This document shows positions 9,379-18,555 of a stretch of 64,000 nt of DNA, in pieces. Made by a program: the position numbers and the translations under genes. Each line of letters begins with the position of its first letter. The stretch's first letter is position 1. The stretch is from contig JAHBWV010000001.1 of assembly GCA_019636845.1 (NCBI GenBank), forward strand, positions 3,286,001 through 3,350,000, in the 5' to 3' direction. The notes under the pieces were generated by a model, which worked only from the letters and a program-made list of their open reading frames with translations, did no database searches and had not been told where the DNA came from. Origin of the DNA: Phycisphaeraceae bacterium (GTDB lineage: Bacteria > Planctomycetota > Phycisphaerae > Phycisphaerales > UBA1924).

Positions 9379-9579
9379 ATGCCACTCTTCCATACGCCTC
9401 GGAAACAACATGAGTTCTTCAAGAAACACGAAACCAATCAACATGTCAGGGAGGTGTTCACCCCAATCACGCTCTCCACAGCACGAATTGTCAATGACTT
9501 ACGCTTCTGTGTGTATTATGTTTGGGCCTTTATCATCATACTTCTCACAGCTCTGCTGTACGCTCAGTTCGGCCTGTAG
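9379..9579 (+). CDS. Possible small single-pass membrane protein
   Basis: This 66-residue ORF lies in a locally AT-richer part of the 375-base gap between mnmE and clpS. The first ~40 residues are polar and basic; the last ~24 (FCVYYVWAFIIILLTALLYA) form a convincing transmembrane helix. Against it, no Shine-Dalgarno precedes the ATG, an in-frame stop lies 30 bases upstream, and the same stretch could instead be the clpS promoter region. I do not recognise a family. Apart from this ORF and the inverted repeat at 9261-9296, the gap holds nothing I can identify. Confidence 0.35.
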   Translation: MPLFHTPRKQHEFFKKHETNQHVREVFTPITLSTARIVNDLRFCVYYVWAFIIILLTALLYAQFGL

Positions 9580-9615
9580 AATCTCGCCGCGAGCTCGAAC
9601 GAAGGAGGGTTGAGG

Positions 9616-9957
9616 ATGTCCGATCACGCCGCCGAGCCGACTCCCGCATCTCTCCCGGCACCACAAGCTCAGGCCGCCGTTCAGGAACGCCCCGCGACCG
9701 CGCCCCCGCGCCTCGATCATCTCCCGCCCTATCGCGTGCTGCTCCATAACGACGACGTCAACACCGTTGAGGACGTTGTGTTCTCGGTCACCGAGATCGC
9801 ACGACTCACCGTCCAGCAGGCCGTGCAGGTCACAATGACCGCCCATAAACGCGGCATCGCCCTCGTCTGCGTGACCCATAAAGAACGCGCCGAACTGCTC
9901 GAAGAGCAGTTCCGCTCGCGCCGACTCAAGGTCACCATCGAGCCCGCCCCCGCCTGA
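9616..9957 (+). CDS. clpS: ATP-dependent Clp protease adaptor ClpS
   Basis: ClpS delivers N-degron substrates to ClpA(C)P. The 113-residue product has a low-complexity Ala/Pro N-terminus followed by the ClpS core: PPYRVLLHNDDVNTVEDVVF near residue 37, MTAHKRGIALVC and the C-terminal strand. The Asp-Asp of HNDDVNT, which contacts the substrate amino group, is present. The ATG at 9616 is preferred over the TTG six bases upstream, because GGAGG at 9604-9608 is seven bases before it. No clpA is adjacent. Confidence 0.93.
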   Translation: MSDHAAEPTPASLPAPQAQAAVQERPATAPPRLDHLPPYRVLLHNDDVNTVEDVVFSVTEIARLTVQQAVQVTMTAHKRGIALVCVTHKERAELLEEQFRSRRLKVTIEPAPA

Positions 9958-10215
9958 CCCTTCCCCCTCCGCTCGCCCCTTGCAATACACCACGCCGCTT
10001 GTCAAGCGGATTCTCACGCCCCGTCTCGAAAGGCACCGGCACAGAGCGTCAGCCGCGTGCGATGCGCGCGACCGACCGAGATCGGCCAGCCGTCGCTCGC
10101 CCACCACCGAACGCTCAATCGCGCACCAAGCAACCAAGCACCGACGCGCCGAGGCCGATGGCTTCTCTCGCCTCGCGGGCCCCACACCCCGCGATCGCGA
10201 CACGGAGGCCTCACC

Positions 10216-10701
10216 ATGGCGATGCGTCTCGGGGACTTGCTCGTGCGTCAGGGCGTGCTGACCGAATCACAACGCGATGAGATCCTGAACTTCCAGGCCA
10301 CGCACAAACGCCCCTTCGGCGAACTCGCCGAAACGCTCTTCGGCGTGCCCCCGGAAGCCGTTGAACAGGCCTGGGCCGCGCAGTACGCCATGCTCGCAGA
10401 GTCGGTCGACCCCCGCGCCACACCGATCGAGAATGTCTCCCTCGATCTCATCTCACGCAGGCAGGCGTGGCAGTTCAAGGTCCTCCCACTCGGCATCAGC
10501 CGGGGCGAGGTCCGCATCTGCACCACGCAGGACCACCTCGCACGCGCCCTGCGATTCATCGGCTGGCGCGTCACGGCCCCGTGCCACTTCGTCCTCGCGC
10601 AGGCAGATCACCTCGGCGAAGCCCTCATGCGCCACTACCCGATCACAGGATTCACGGCCGAACTCGTCCACGCCAGAGGACTCGCCGGCCCGCCCCAGTG
10701 A
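10216..10701 (+). CDS. Stand-alone MshEN / GspE N-terminal-like domain protein
   Basis: The 161-residue protein begins with the pattern of the N-terminal domain of type II secretion/type IV pilus ATPases: RLGDLLVRQGVLTESQRDEI, then FGELAETLFGVPPEAVEQAW. In MshE-like proteins such a domain can bind cyclic-di-GMP; the spaced Arg/Leu/Gly residues are suggestive but binding is inferred. The rest (~75-161) looks like the second half of the same fold (VLPLGISRGEVRICT). No ATPase domain follows. GGAGG at 10204-10208 supports the ATG at 10216 rather than the upstream in-frame starts. Confidence 0.72.
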   Translation: MAMRLGDLLVRQGVLTESQRDEILNFQATHKRPFGELAETLFGVPPEAVEQAWAAQYAMLAESVDPRATPIENVSLDLISRRQAWQFKVLPLGISRGEVRICTTQDHLARALRFIGWRVTAPCHFVLAQADHLGEALMRHYPITGFTAELVHARGLAGPPQ

Positions 10702-10726
10702 CACACCCCACCCCGGCACTCAAAGC

Positions 10727-11476
10727 TCACCAGAGGTCGTCGCGCTCGTACCCCGTCTTCACAAGCACGTCGGCGAACTTCTCCTTGAACGCCCGCTCGA
10801 CCCGCGGCGTGAAGTGGTTCCGCCAATCGCCACGCACGCCCTTGCGGTGGTGCGCGCTCACGTCCTCCTCGCCGCGCTGCCTCCCCGAAACCGACTGAAA
10901 GCTCCTGTCGCTCACGATCTGCTGCAATCGCTCGGTCTCGACCTCGATCCCGCAGCACCGCAGCAGCCGATCAAACTGACCCATCTCGTCCTCAAGCAAC
11001 TCCTCGTACCGAACCATCAGGTCGCACGCGCCGAGCCACGACTGCTGGATCGATGAGTGCCCCTGCAACCCCGCAAACTCCGTGTCGCCCGCGATCAGGT
11101 ACAGCAGCCCGTCCTCCATCGACTTCGCCCGCAGCGCCTCGCGAATCTGCGCGATCCGCGTCCCCGGGATGTCCTGGTGCGAGACCTTCATGCTGTAATA
11201 CCACGACACCAGCGCATCACGCAGATCTCGGATCACAACCACACGAACCTGCGGGACCGACCTCGACGCCTCGCATGACTCAAAGACCTGACGCTTCATG
11301 TAGACCGGCGAGTAGATCGCGCCCTGCTGCAGCGGACGCTCCAGCACATGCGCGTTCTTCGGCAATGTCTCCACCAGACGCCCCGGGCACGCGTCCTCAA
11401 ACACGCTCCGGACCCACTGCGAGCCCGCCTTCCAGTGCGTGAAGTGGAACACCGTTGGAAACACCTTCTGACTCAT
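10727..11476 (-). CDS. Sulfotransferase domain protein
   Basis: This 249-residue protein looks like a PAPS-dependent sulfotransferase. The 5'-phosphosulfate loop is at the N-terminus (FHFTHWKAGSQWVRSVFED) and the 3'-phosphate-binding strand is VVVIRDLRDALVSWYYSMK near residue 80. A later DLMVRYEELLED and the C-terminal RKGVRGDWRNHF (the RKG-x-GDWKNHF motif of cytosolic sulfotransferases) are unusually complete. The start at 11476 has GAGGAG just upstream. The acceptor is unknown; planctomycetes handle much sulfated polysaccharide. It is convergent with the preceding gene and stands alone. Confidence 0.88.
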   Translation of the reverse strand: MSQKVFPTVFHFTHWKAGSQWVRSVFEDACPGRLVETLPKNAHVLERPLQQGAIYSPVYMKRQVFESCEASRSVPQVRVVVIRDLRDALVSWYYSMKVSHQDIPGTRIAQIREALRAKSMEDGLLYLIAGDTEFAGLQGHSSIQQSWLGACDLMVRYEELLEDEMGQFDRLLRCCGIEVETERLQQIVSDRSFQSVSGRQRGEEDVSAHHRKGVRGDWRNHFTPRVERAFKEKFADVLVKTGYERDDLW

Positions 11477-11570
11477 GTCACTCCTCGATACCGATCCACT
11501 CAGATGATCGCGTGCCGATACTAGAACACCCGCCGCCCGAACGCGCGACGCCTCACGCGGGCACGCGCGT

Positions 11571-13970
11571 TCAACGCGCCTCCCCGACAAGGAACTCGCC
11601 AGGACGAAGTTCGACCACGATCTCGCTTCCTTCGCGCCCCACCTCGCGTGACCAGTGCGCCTCGCGCCCAGCGAACGGATCACGCAGACGCAGCGTTCTC
11701 GCCCGCGCACCAGGTCCCATCTCCGAGGCCGTCGTCGCGCGATCAGAGGACCCACTCGGCGCGACAACCTCAACACGCGTCGTTCGGCCACCCTGTCGCC
11801 TCGCCGAGACGATCCACCCTCCCTCGGCCCGCAGCCCGTCGAACGACACATCCGCCCACGTCTCGCTCACCGCAGGGAAGACCCTGACGATCTCCGAGCC
11901 GGGCACACCCACCACGCCGTGCGATTGCAGCAGCATCTGGTGGATCGCCTCCATCGCGAGGAAGTTCCCCTCCAGTGTGAACGGCCGATACGTGAACTTC
12001 GACAGCCCGCTCTTGGTCTGATCGCCGTTCAGGTGAAACCCGTTCGGCCCCGTGAACGCGAGGTACTTCGTGAGGTAGTCCAGCGCCTCTTCCGCTCGCC
12101 CCGCTCGCGCAAACATGCACGCCGCCCAGGAGAACGAGTACCCCGTCCACCAGTCCGTCCCCATCGCCTTCAGTTGATCGAGCGTGGCGTTGATCGCCGC
12201 GCGATCGGCATCGCTCCCCTCGATCGACAGCGTCCCGAGCGGGTGGATCGCCATCGCGTGGCTGAAATGCCTGTGGCTCTGCGAATACGTCTCTCTCGCA
12301 TCAAACATCAATCCCGTCTTCTCATCGATGTGCAGGGGCTCCATCGCCCCGAGCGCATCGGCCCACTTCGCCGCGATCTCCGCCTCGCCCGCCACCTCCG
12401 CCATCTCCTTCAGTGCCGCGAAGAGCCAACGCATCAGCGACAGGTCATAGTTCGAGTTCGGCACAAGCCACGCGGCGTACGAGTTGTCGTGGATCTCCGG
12501 ACTGCTCGAGAGCGGGAGCTTCAGGTGACCGTTCTCGTCCTTCGTCATCAGCCCCAGAAGCCCGTTCCCGACCGCCGCGCAGAACGGGTACGCCAGATCC
12601 AACATCCGCGACTCATCCCCCGAGTACTTCCAGTCGAAGTAGAACGACTGCGCGATCCACGCCGAGTGCGTCGGGCTGAGCGAGTGCTGCCCCCACCCGC
12701 CCATCGCCTTCCCATCGATCGTCATCACACCCGGAATCAGCGCCGGCTCGTGGCGCGGATCGGCATAGCGGCCATCGCGCGGCGGCAGGGCGTAGAACGA
12801 CCGCGCAAAGCCCTGATACTCCGAAAGCAACTCGTGGTTGAAGTTGATCCAGCTCCACCCTTGATATATCAGTCCTGCCGCGTGATACGCGAGATAGGTC
12901 ATCTGCGTGTTCAGATCGTTGTGGTAGTCCCCCTTCCACGGAGGCAACCCGCCCTCATCCGCCGTCCACACACCCTGCAGGGGCATCGGCGGCTGGTCTC
13001 CGAGAGATCCGGCGATGTACAAGTGCGTGCAGAGGTCGTAGTGCAACTGAAGGCGTGCATCCGGGATCGCGACCCGCGGCTTTGGGAACTCACGCGTGCG
13101 GTGAAGGGCAAGCATCGCCCTCATGTTCGGCAGTGACATCTGTGATTGCGAGATCTCCGACGCTCCTGCAACGCTGCCTTCCATCACACGATCGTGGGCG
13201 GCGATGGCGATCGCGAGCGGATAATCCACATCCGACGGCTTGGTGTTCAGACCCAGCAGCAAAGGCGACGCAAGCACCGTGTACTGGAGTTCTCCAAGTG
13301 TTGATTGCGTAAACCAGTGACGGAACGCTTGCGTGCCATGCACCGCATCGGGATACCCGAGCTGCTTCGTTCCTTCGGGGCTTCGGAGCGCGTACGTAGA
13401 ACCTGCAGGAAGCATGCTGACCAACAGGCAATACCCGACCCGTGCCGGGAGAATGTCCAGCGTTGATTCCGACTGATCGCGAGAGTTGATCATGCGAACG
13501 CTCGCGACCCCGTCGTCAAGGGTCAGCCAGAAACCAGCGACCGTCACGCCCTCCGGCAGCGTGATCTCCACCCGACCTACCGGCAGTTTCGTCGGATACG
13601 GAATCGTGTCGTACGGCACATCAAACAGTTCCTGGTGGCGCGCGTGGTTCTTCGCCTCCTTCAGCGCGATCATGTTCGCGTAGGTCCAGTCCGGGCTTGA
13701 GAAGATCTCAGGCAGGCGCGTATCCCAGAGGTCCGCGCGATCGAGCGAGATCCGGATCGTCCGCCCCTCGCCCCACACCAGCGCGCCGACCAGCCCGTTC
13801 CCGATCGGCAGCCCCTCATCCCAGCGCGTGATGGGGCCATCGATGCGCAGAACAGATCCGCCCGCATCGCGCGACGCAACAGCGGGCTCCGGCTGCTGAG
13901 CCGCGCCGACAACCGGAACCAACGCAAACACGACCAACGCGCACGCCACCGGGACGAAGTGTTGTCTCAT
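11571..13970 (-). CDS. Secreted GH95-like glycoside hydrolase
   Basis: The 799-residue protein has a signal peptide (MRQHFVPVACALVVFALVPV, cleavage near GAAQ) and then a GH95/GH65N-type N-terminal beta-sandwich (PIGNGLVGALVWGEGRTIRI, RADLWDTR). A long alpha-helical barrel follows, in which LQGVWTADEGGLPPWKGD (~330) and NDLNTQMTYLAYHAAG (~352) correspond to the GH95 segment that carries active-site Asn/Asp residues. A C-terminal beta domain closes it. GH95 enzymes release alpha-L-fucose or galactose; here the substrate is inferred only. Export suggests polysaccharide or glycoprotein degradation. Other (alpha/alpha)6 families are possible. Confidence 0.82.
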   Translation of the reverse strand: MRQHFVPVACALVVFALVPVVGAAQQPEPAVASRDAGGSVLRIDGPITRWDEGLPIGNGLVGALVWGEGRTIRISLDRADLWDTRLPEIFSSPDWTYANMIALKEAKNHARHQELFDVPYDTIPYPTKLPVGRVEITLPEGVTVAGFWLTLDDGVASVRMINSRDQSESTLDILPARVGYCLLVSMLPAGSTYALRSPEGTKQLGYPDAVHGTQAFRHWFTQSTLGELQYTVLASPLLLGLNTKPSDVDYPLAIAIAAHDRVMEGSVAGASEISQSQMSLPNMRAMLALHRTREFPKPRVAIPDARLQLHYDLCTHLYIAGSLGDQPPMPLQGVWTADEGGLPPWKGDYHNDLNTQMTYLAYHAAGLIYQGWSWINFNHELLSEYQGFARSFYALPPRDGRYADPRHEPALIPGVMTIDGKAMGGWGQHSLSPTHSAWIAQSFYFDWKYSGDESRMLDLAYPFCAAVGNGLLGLMTKDENGHLKLPLSSSPEIHDNSYAAWLVPNSNYDLSLMRWLFAALKEMAEVAGEAEIAAKWADALGAMEPLHIDEKTGLMFDARETYSQSHRHFSHAMAIHPLGTLSIEGSDADRAAINATLDQLKAMGTDWWTGYSFSWAACMFARAGRAEEALDYLTKYLAFTGPNGFHLNGDQTKSGLSKFTYRPFTLEGNFLAMEAIHQMLLQSHGVVGVPGSEIVRVFPAVSETWADVSFDGLRAEGGWIVSARRQGGRTTRVEVVAPSGSSDRATTASEMGPGARARTLRLRDPFAGREAHWSREVGREGSEIVVELRPGEFLVGEAR

Positions 13971-13988
13971 CCCCCCAGCGTACCGCGC

Positions 13989-15650
13989 TCAGCACCCTCT
14001 GCCGAACGCGTCGATGAAATCCAGAAAGTCCACAATGTCGACGATCGTGTCCCCGTTCAGATCGGGCTCGCCGAACGAGCCGCACGGCGACGGCTCACCG
14101 TTGCACGCTCCGAAGTCGTCCATGAAATCCAGGAAATCGAGAATATCGACCTCTCCATTCCCGTCGTAGTCCGAGGCGCACACCACACCCTCGATCAGAC
14201 GCAGCGCGATCGGCGATCCGGGTGCCGTGAACGTGCCGGATGCGCCGCGCGAGATCGACGGAAGCCCCGAGAACCCGAGATTGATCGAACCCCAGTACAC
14301 GCTCGGCTCGTTCGCAACCACACGCACCCAGTACCGCCCCTGATCCAGATTCACGCGCAGCGGTGCGCCAACCCAGTTCTCCAGGTTCGTGTTGAAGAAG
14401 AAGTTCATAACATCCACTTGCCCCATCACCATCGACTCATCCGCACGCGTCCCCGTTCCGTTGTCGGGGTGGATCAGGACCCGCGCCCCAAGCCCGCTCC
14501 CGTTCACAGACGTAAAGCCATCCATCTCAACCCGCCCGATCCTCCACCCTCCCGGCGGCACATCAAACGGCTGAAAGACCTCCCACGCGCTCCCCGGCAC
14601 ACCGAGCGACCTCCCCGTCGAACTCGCCGCGTTCGACCCGTGATCCAGCAGCACCACCCGCGCCGCGCACGGATCGACCGCCTGACACGCATCCGGCACA
14701 CCGTTGTTGTCACAATCCGTCTCACCGTTCGCGATGTCGATGTCGTCCGCGATCCCGTTGCCGTCGCAGTCATTGATCCCCTGCACCGGCGCGCCCGTGC
14801 TCAGCGCAAGTCCCGAGGGTGAGCGATCCTCGACCGACGAGAAGATCACCGACCTGTTCGACCCATCAAGATCTGAGCGGAAGACAACGTCCGACAGTTC
14901 GTCCGCGTAGTACAGCGAGTTGTTCGCCGCATCGACAAGCAGCACGATGAACCCGCTCGACTGCCCGAACGTCGGCGACGCATCATCGATGATCGTGAAG
15001 CCCGACCCGTCAAGATCGATCCGCGCCAGAAAGTCGCTGTTGGTGTTCGAGTCCAGCCAGTAGAGGTGACGATTGGCGACATCCAGCCCGATCGAACGCA
15101 CCGTGCTCCCGCCCGTAAAAAGCGACTTGATGTTCCCGCCGTTCAGATCCATCCGCAGGATCTCGCCGTAGTACCCGACATACACGTGCCCATTGGTCGC
15201 ATCCACAAACGGATCCCCCGCCGGATACCCCGGCTGGTTCCCCGTGAAGATCGTCACCATCCCGCTCCCATCCGCATTCACGCGCCGGACAGTCTGGTCC
15301 GTCGCGAAATAGATCCGACCCGCCGCATCGCGCGAGATCGTCCGCGCGAACCCCGGCACCCCCACCACCGTCGAAAGCCCCGTGCCGTTCACGTTCGCAC
15401 GCACGATCTTGCTCGACCCCGCCGAGTCCATCCACAGCAAACGCCCCGTCGCCACGTCGTAGTCCAGCCCGATCGGCAACCACAACGAAGCCGGAATCGA
15501 GAACAACGTCCGCGCGTTCGTCCCATCCGTCCGCACCGCGCTCATCTGCGCGGCATTGAACTTGTACTCGCTGATAAACAGATCGGTCTGCCCCGACGCA
15601 CGAACCGCCACGCACGCGGCCATCGCCGCACACACCATCGCACGCTTCAT
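13989..15650 (-). CDS. Secreted beta-propeller (YWTD-like) protein with EF-hand/dockerin-like C-terminus
   Basis: Residues 1-20 form a signal peptide. Residues ~25-265 contain repeats of the LDL-receptor class B type (GLDYDVATGRLLWMDSAGS, GLDVANRHLYWLDSNTNSD, LVDAANNSLYYADELSD), predicted to form a beta-propeller. A calcium-binding thrombospondin-3-like stretch (DCDGNGIADDIDIANGETDC) follows, then a domain of ~180 residues, and finally two dockerin-like helices (YDGNGEVDILDFLDFMDDFG and DLNGDTIVDIVDFLDFIDAF) ending in GRGC. This C-terminus is common on surface proteins of Phycisphaerae. The protein is probably extracellular or cell-surface; its ligand is unknown. It lies 18 bases upstream of the glycosidase and could be co-transcribed with it. 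Confidence 0.85.
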   Translation of the reverse strand: MKRAMVCAAMAACVAVRASGQTDLFISEYKFNAAQMSAVRTDGTNARTLFSIPASLWLPIGLDYDVATGRLLWMDSAGSSKIVRANVNGTGLSTVVGVPGFARTISRDAAGRIYFATDQTVRRVNADGSGMVTIFTGNQPGYPAGDPFVDATNGHVYVGYYGEILRMDLNGGNIKSLFTGGSTVRSIGLDVANRHLYWLDSNTNSDFLARIDLDGSGFTIIDDASPTFGQSSGFIVLLVDAANNSLYYADELSDVVFRSDLDGSNRSVIFSSVEDRSPSGLALSTGAPVQGINDCDGNGIADDIDIANGETDCDNNGVPDACQAVDPCAARVVLLDHGSNAASSTGRSLGVPGSAWEVFQPFDVPPGGWRIGRVEMDGFTSVNGSGLGARVLIHPDNGTGTRADESMVMGQVDVMNFFFNTNLENWVGAPLRVNLDQGRYWVRVVANEPSVYWGSINLGFSGLPSISRGASGTFTAPGSPIALRLIEGVVCASDYDGNGEVDILDFLDFMDDFGACNGEPSPCGSFGEPDLNGDTIVDIVDFLDFIDAFGRGC

Positions 15651-15906
15651 CGCTCACTCCGCGCCCCTCCGGGCGTCACTCACTCACAGGCACAACGCAC
15701 CGAGCCCTCCCCCGCCAACCATCACCCCATCCACATCCTGAACATAGCACACGTTCCACCAAACCGGAAGTTCAATCACCGCACCGACCACCCACGCAGC
15801 AGTCACGAAACTCCGCGTTAGCGTTTCCTAACAACACTCCAAAGAGCTGGCATCCTGATCAGAGCATGCACGCTGCCCGGCCTCGACCTCGCCAACGGAA
15901 CGCCCC

Positions 15907-16293
15907 ATGAACGCACCAACCCGACGCCCCATCGCGCTCCCCATCCTCCGATGGGCCGCACGCCTCGCCTCCCTCGCCAGCATCGGAACGCTCGCCCTCT
16001 TCATCCTCGGCGAGCTGGGAACACCAAAGCCCGTGGAATGGGCCGCGCTCGCCCTCTTCCCCTTCGGCGTCATGGGCGGCATGCTCTTCGCCTGGCGCCG
16101 AGCATTGCCCGGCGGCCTCGTTGCGCTCGCCTCGCTCGGCGCGTTCTATGGCCTCGCGCTCATCACGCGAGGCAACATCCCAGGCGGACCCTGGTTCCTC
16201 ATCTTCACGTCCCCAGCGATCCTCTTCGTCATCGTCGGCGCGCTCGAGCATCGGGCAAAACCCGACTCGCTCCGCCCCCCAACACGGGACTGA
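15907..16293 (+). CDS. Four-helix membrane protein, family unknown
   Basis: The 128-residue protein has four predicted transmembrane segments (around ARLASLASIGTLALFILGEL, WAALALFPFGVMGGMLFAW, GGLVALASLGAFYGLALI and WFLIFTSPAILFVIVGAL) with short basic loops. This resembles small DUF-type inner-membrane proteins. I do not recognise a function and see no operon partner: the neighbour upstream is divergent and motB is convergent. Confidence 0.75.
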   Translation: MNAPTRRPIALPILRWAARLASLASIGTLALFILGELGTPKPVEWAALALFPFGVMGGMLFAWRRALPGGLVALASLGAFYGLALITRGNIPGGPWFLIFTSPAILFVIVGALEHRAKPDSLRPPTRD

Positions 16294-16336
16294 ACCGCTC
16301 CGAGCCCGCACCAACCGCGCCGAGTCTGATGTGCTC

Positions 16337-17188
16337 TTACCTGTCGTCGCTCGCACGCGCGTGAGGACTCTCGGGCAGCGGCTCATCGGTCTGCACGATC
16401 TCGACCCGCTGATTCGCCCTGTCCTTCTCTCGATCGAACGTCTTCGGCACCACACGATCCGTCTCGCCCAGCGACGAGACGCGGATGTTGTCCCACGAGA
16501 CGCCGTTCTCAACCAGCACCTGCGCCACCGCGTACGCCCGGTCGAACGCCAGCAGCCGCGCCGCTCGCGTGTTCCGCATCGCCTCGAAGGGCGAGACATG
16601 CCCGCGCACATCAACGATCCAGCGATGATCGCGAAGGCCAACCGCCGCGGATGCGATCACCTCCCGCGCATCCACCGAGATCGTCGCCGAACCGTCATCA
16701 AAGGGGACCCGCGCCGTCACGCGGTTGTAGTCCGTCGGCCGGATCGCCTGAAGATTCGGGTGGTCTCCATGCGGACCCGGCTGATTCGTCGAGCCCTCGA
16801 ACCTGTCTCGGATCCGCTTGCGCAGCCACGCCTCGTTCGGATCGTTCCCGAACGGATCGATCTTGTTGTTGAACCCCTCCCGCACGCTGATCACAAAGTC
16901 CGCGTGCCGCGCCTGCATCATCTCCTGATAGTTGTCCTTGTCGCTCGGCTCGCCCCCCTGCACCGCCGTCGCCTTCGGACCCATGTTCATCGCCAACAGA
17001 ATCACGAAGAACCCCATGATCAGCATGACCATGTCGGCGAACGAGATCAGCCACTCCGGCGCACCCTCGTGCCCCTCTTCGTGGCCGCCCCCGCCCGGGC
17101 CGTGTCCGTGCCCTCCCCCGCCGTGCGAGCCGCCCCCGTGGGAGCCCCCGCCCTCGTGCCCGTGCTTGTCTTTCTCATGGTCGGACAT
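16337..17188 (-). CDS. motB: Flagellar motor stator protein MotB (OmpA-like peptidoglycan anchor)
   Basis: MotB anchors the proton-conducting stator to peptidoglycan. After a His/Gly-rich cytoplasmic N-terminus (residues ~1-42) comes the single transmembrane helix with the essential aspartate (EWLISFADMVMLIMGFFVIL). A linker and a C-terminal OmpA-type domain follow (GSATISVDAREVIASAAVG, WIVDVRGHVSPFE and NIRVSSLGETD). The 283-residue length fits. It lies 27 bases downstream of motA on the same strand, giving the usual motA-motB order. The His-rich start (HGHEGGGSHGGGSHGGGGHG) is unusual and might bind metal, but that is speculation. Confidence 0.92.
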   Translation of the reverse strand: MSDHEKDKHGHEGGGSHGGGSHGGGGHGHGPGGGGHEEGHEGAPEWLISFADMVMLIMGFFVILLAMNMGPKATAVQGGEPSDKDNYQEMMQARHADFVISVREGFNNKIDPFGNDPNEAWLRKRIRDRFEGSTNQPGPHGDHPNLQAIRPTDYNRVTARVPFDDGSATISVDAREVIASAAVGLRDHRWIVDVRGHVSPFEAMRNTRAARLLAFDRAYAVAQVLVENGVSWDNIRVSSLGETDRVVPKTFDREKDRANQRVEIVQTDEPLPESPHARASDDR

Positions 17189-17215
17189 CGTGCGATCCCG
17201 TCTGCCGGCGCGTCA

Positions 17216-17998
17216 TCACGCCGCGATGTTCAGCTTGCTCCGTGCCGCCGCGGGGATGAACGCCAGCACCTTCGACTGCGTCACACGCGGGTTGTCCCCC
17301 GCCTGGATCGACAGGATCGACTGCAGCATCATCTCGCGATTGAGGATCTCCTCGCTCGAACGCAGCGACAACTTGTCACCCATCGGCCCCGCCACCGCGT
17401 TCGCCAGGATCGTGCCGTACATCGTCGCAACAACGGCCACCGCCAGCATGTACCCCAGCTGCCCGATATCCGCGCTCGCAAGACCGCCGAACATGCCGAC
17501 CTGACCGATCAGCGTCGCCACAAGCCCGTATCCCGGCGCGTACAACTTGATCAGATCGAAAAACTTCTTGCCCGCCTTGTGGCGATCCTGCATCGCCACA
17601 ATCTCCATCCGCAGCAACTGCTCGATATTGCCCGGATCGACCCCGTCGATCGCCATCTTCAGCCCCTGGGCCATGAAGGGGTCCTTCACGTTCGCCATCT
17701 CGGACTCGAGCGCGAGAATCCCATCCCGACGCGCACGCTCCGAAAGACGAGAGATCAGCGTCACAAGCTCCGACATCGGCATCGACTTGTGAAACAGAAA
17801 CCGCTTCACATATCCCGGGATCTGCTTGATCCGGTCCATCGGCAACGCCATGAAGATCACCGAGATCGTCCCCCCGAAGACCATGATCAGGCCCTTCTCG
17901 GAGTAGAACATCCCCCAGTTGCCGTGCGAGGCCATGTAGCCCACCAGCCCACAGCAGAGCACGCCCAGAATACTGCCGATGACGCTGGACTTATCCAT
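17216..17998 (-). CDS. motA: Flagellar motor stator protein MotA
   Basis: MotA forms the pentameric channel around MotB. The 260-residue product begins MDKSSVIGSILGVLCCGLVG and has the four helices of the MotA/TolQ/ExbB family. The cytoplasmic loop lies at ~65-150 and the conserved proline-containing segments at ~155-205 (APGYGLVATLIGQVGMFGGL, AVVATMYGTILANAVAGP). The start at ATG 17998 is chosen because earlier in-frame starts add a low-complexity, non-homologous leader of 94 residues. motB follows closely. Together with flgM upstream this makes a small motility block. Confidence 0.94.
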   Translation of the reverse strand: MDKSSVIGSILGVLCCGLVGYMASHGNWGMFYSEKGLIMVFGGTISVIFMALPMDRIKQIPGYVKRFLFHKSMPMSELVTLISRLSERARRDGILALESEMANVKDPFMAQGLKMAIDGVDPGNIEQLLRMEIVAMQDRHKAGKKFFDLIKLYAPGYGLVATLIGQVGMFGGLASADIGQLGYMLAVAVVATMYGTILANAVAGPMGDKLSLRSSEEILNREMMLQSILSIQAGDNPRVTQSKVLAFIPAAARSKLNIAA

Positions 17999-18195
17999 GA
18001 ACGTGCCACCCGATCTGACGCTCTGCGTCCGTGCGGCGTCGGGGCTACACGCCTCCGACCACTCAACTCGTCTGCTCGGATCGGCACGCCCAACCCACCC
18101 GTCAAGCCCGAACACCCCCGCCCGCCTCCCAAAGGTGGGACTGGGAGGAGACCCGTCCGAGAACTCGGTCCGCAATCCCACCAGCACAACCTCCC

Positions 18196-18240
18196 GCCCC
18201 AAAAACGAACCCCGCCGGGGACAAACCCGGCGGGCGTTCT
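18196..18240 (-). terminator. Intrinsic terminator between flgM and motA
   Basis: CCCGCCGGG (18211-18219) pairs with CCCGGCGGG (18226-18234) around a short loop. Read leftwards, the stem is followed by TTCGTTTTT, as expected for a rho-independent terminator on the minus strand. It would separate the flgM transcript from motA-motB, or act as an attenuator in the motA leader. Confidence 0.72.
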
Positions 18241-18555
18241 TGGGAAGAAGAACCGAGGACTGTGTCGCGTGCTCACGCACGCAGTGGCTTGCTCGAGTGG
18301 CGACTCTCTCTCCGAACCTCTCGCTCCGGCACCTCTCTCGCTGAAACGCCGGGTTCTCTCCTGCCCCTCGCGGGGCTCCTCATCGCGGCTGGTCTCTCAG
18401 GCCAGCCAACGCCCGGGTGATCGCTCACATGCTCCAACGCTCCGTACCTTGCGCTCCGGCTCGCCGACCGTCGGTTTCTTTCCCTCTCTCAATCCATGAC
18501 GCTGATCCGGATCACGGCACACGCTTCCGTGGCCGCTCCGGAGGACTCATACCGC
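18241..18555. other. Non-coding gap between flgM and the terminator
   Basis: This stretch of about 315 bases has no reading frame with a ribosome site or family resemblance on either strand. It may hold the flgM 3' untranslated region. The long rightward frames that cross it are shadows of motA and motB. Confidence 0.5.

Noticed and set aside
16121..18499. 792-codon rightward frame over motA/motB
   Set aside because: Arg/His/Pro-rich reading opposite two certain flagellar genes; an effect of GC-rich third positions.
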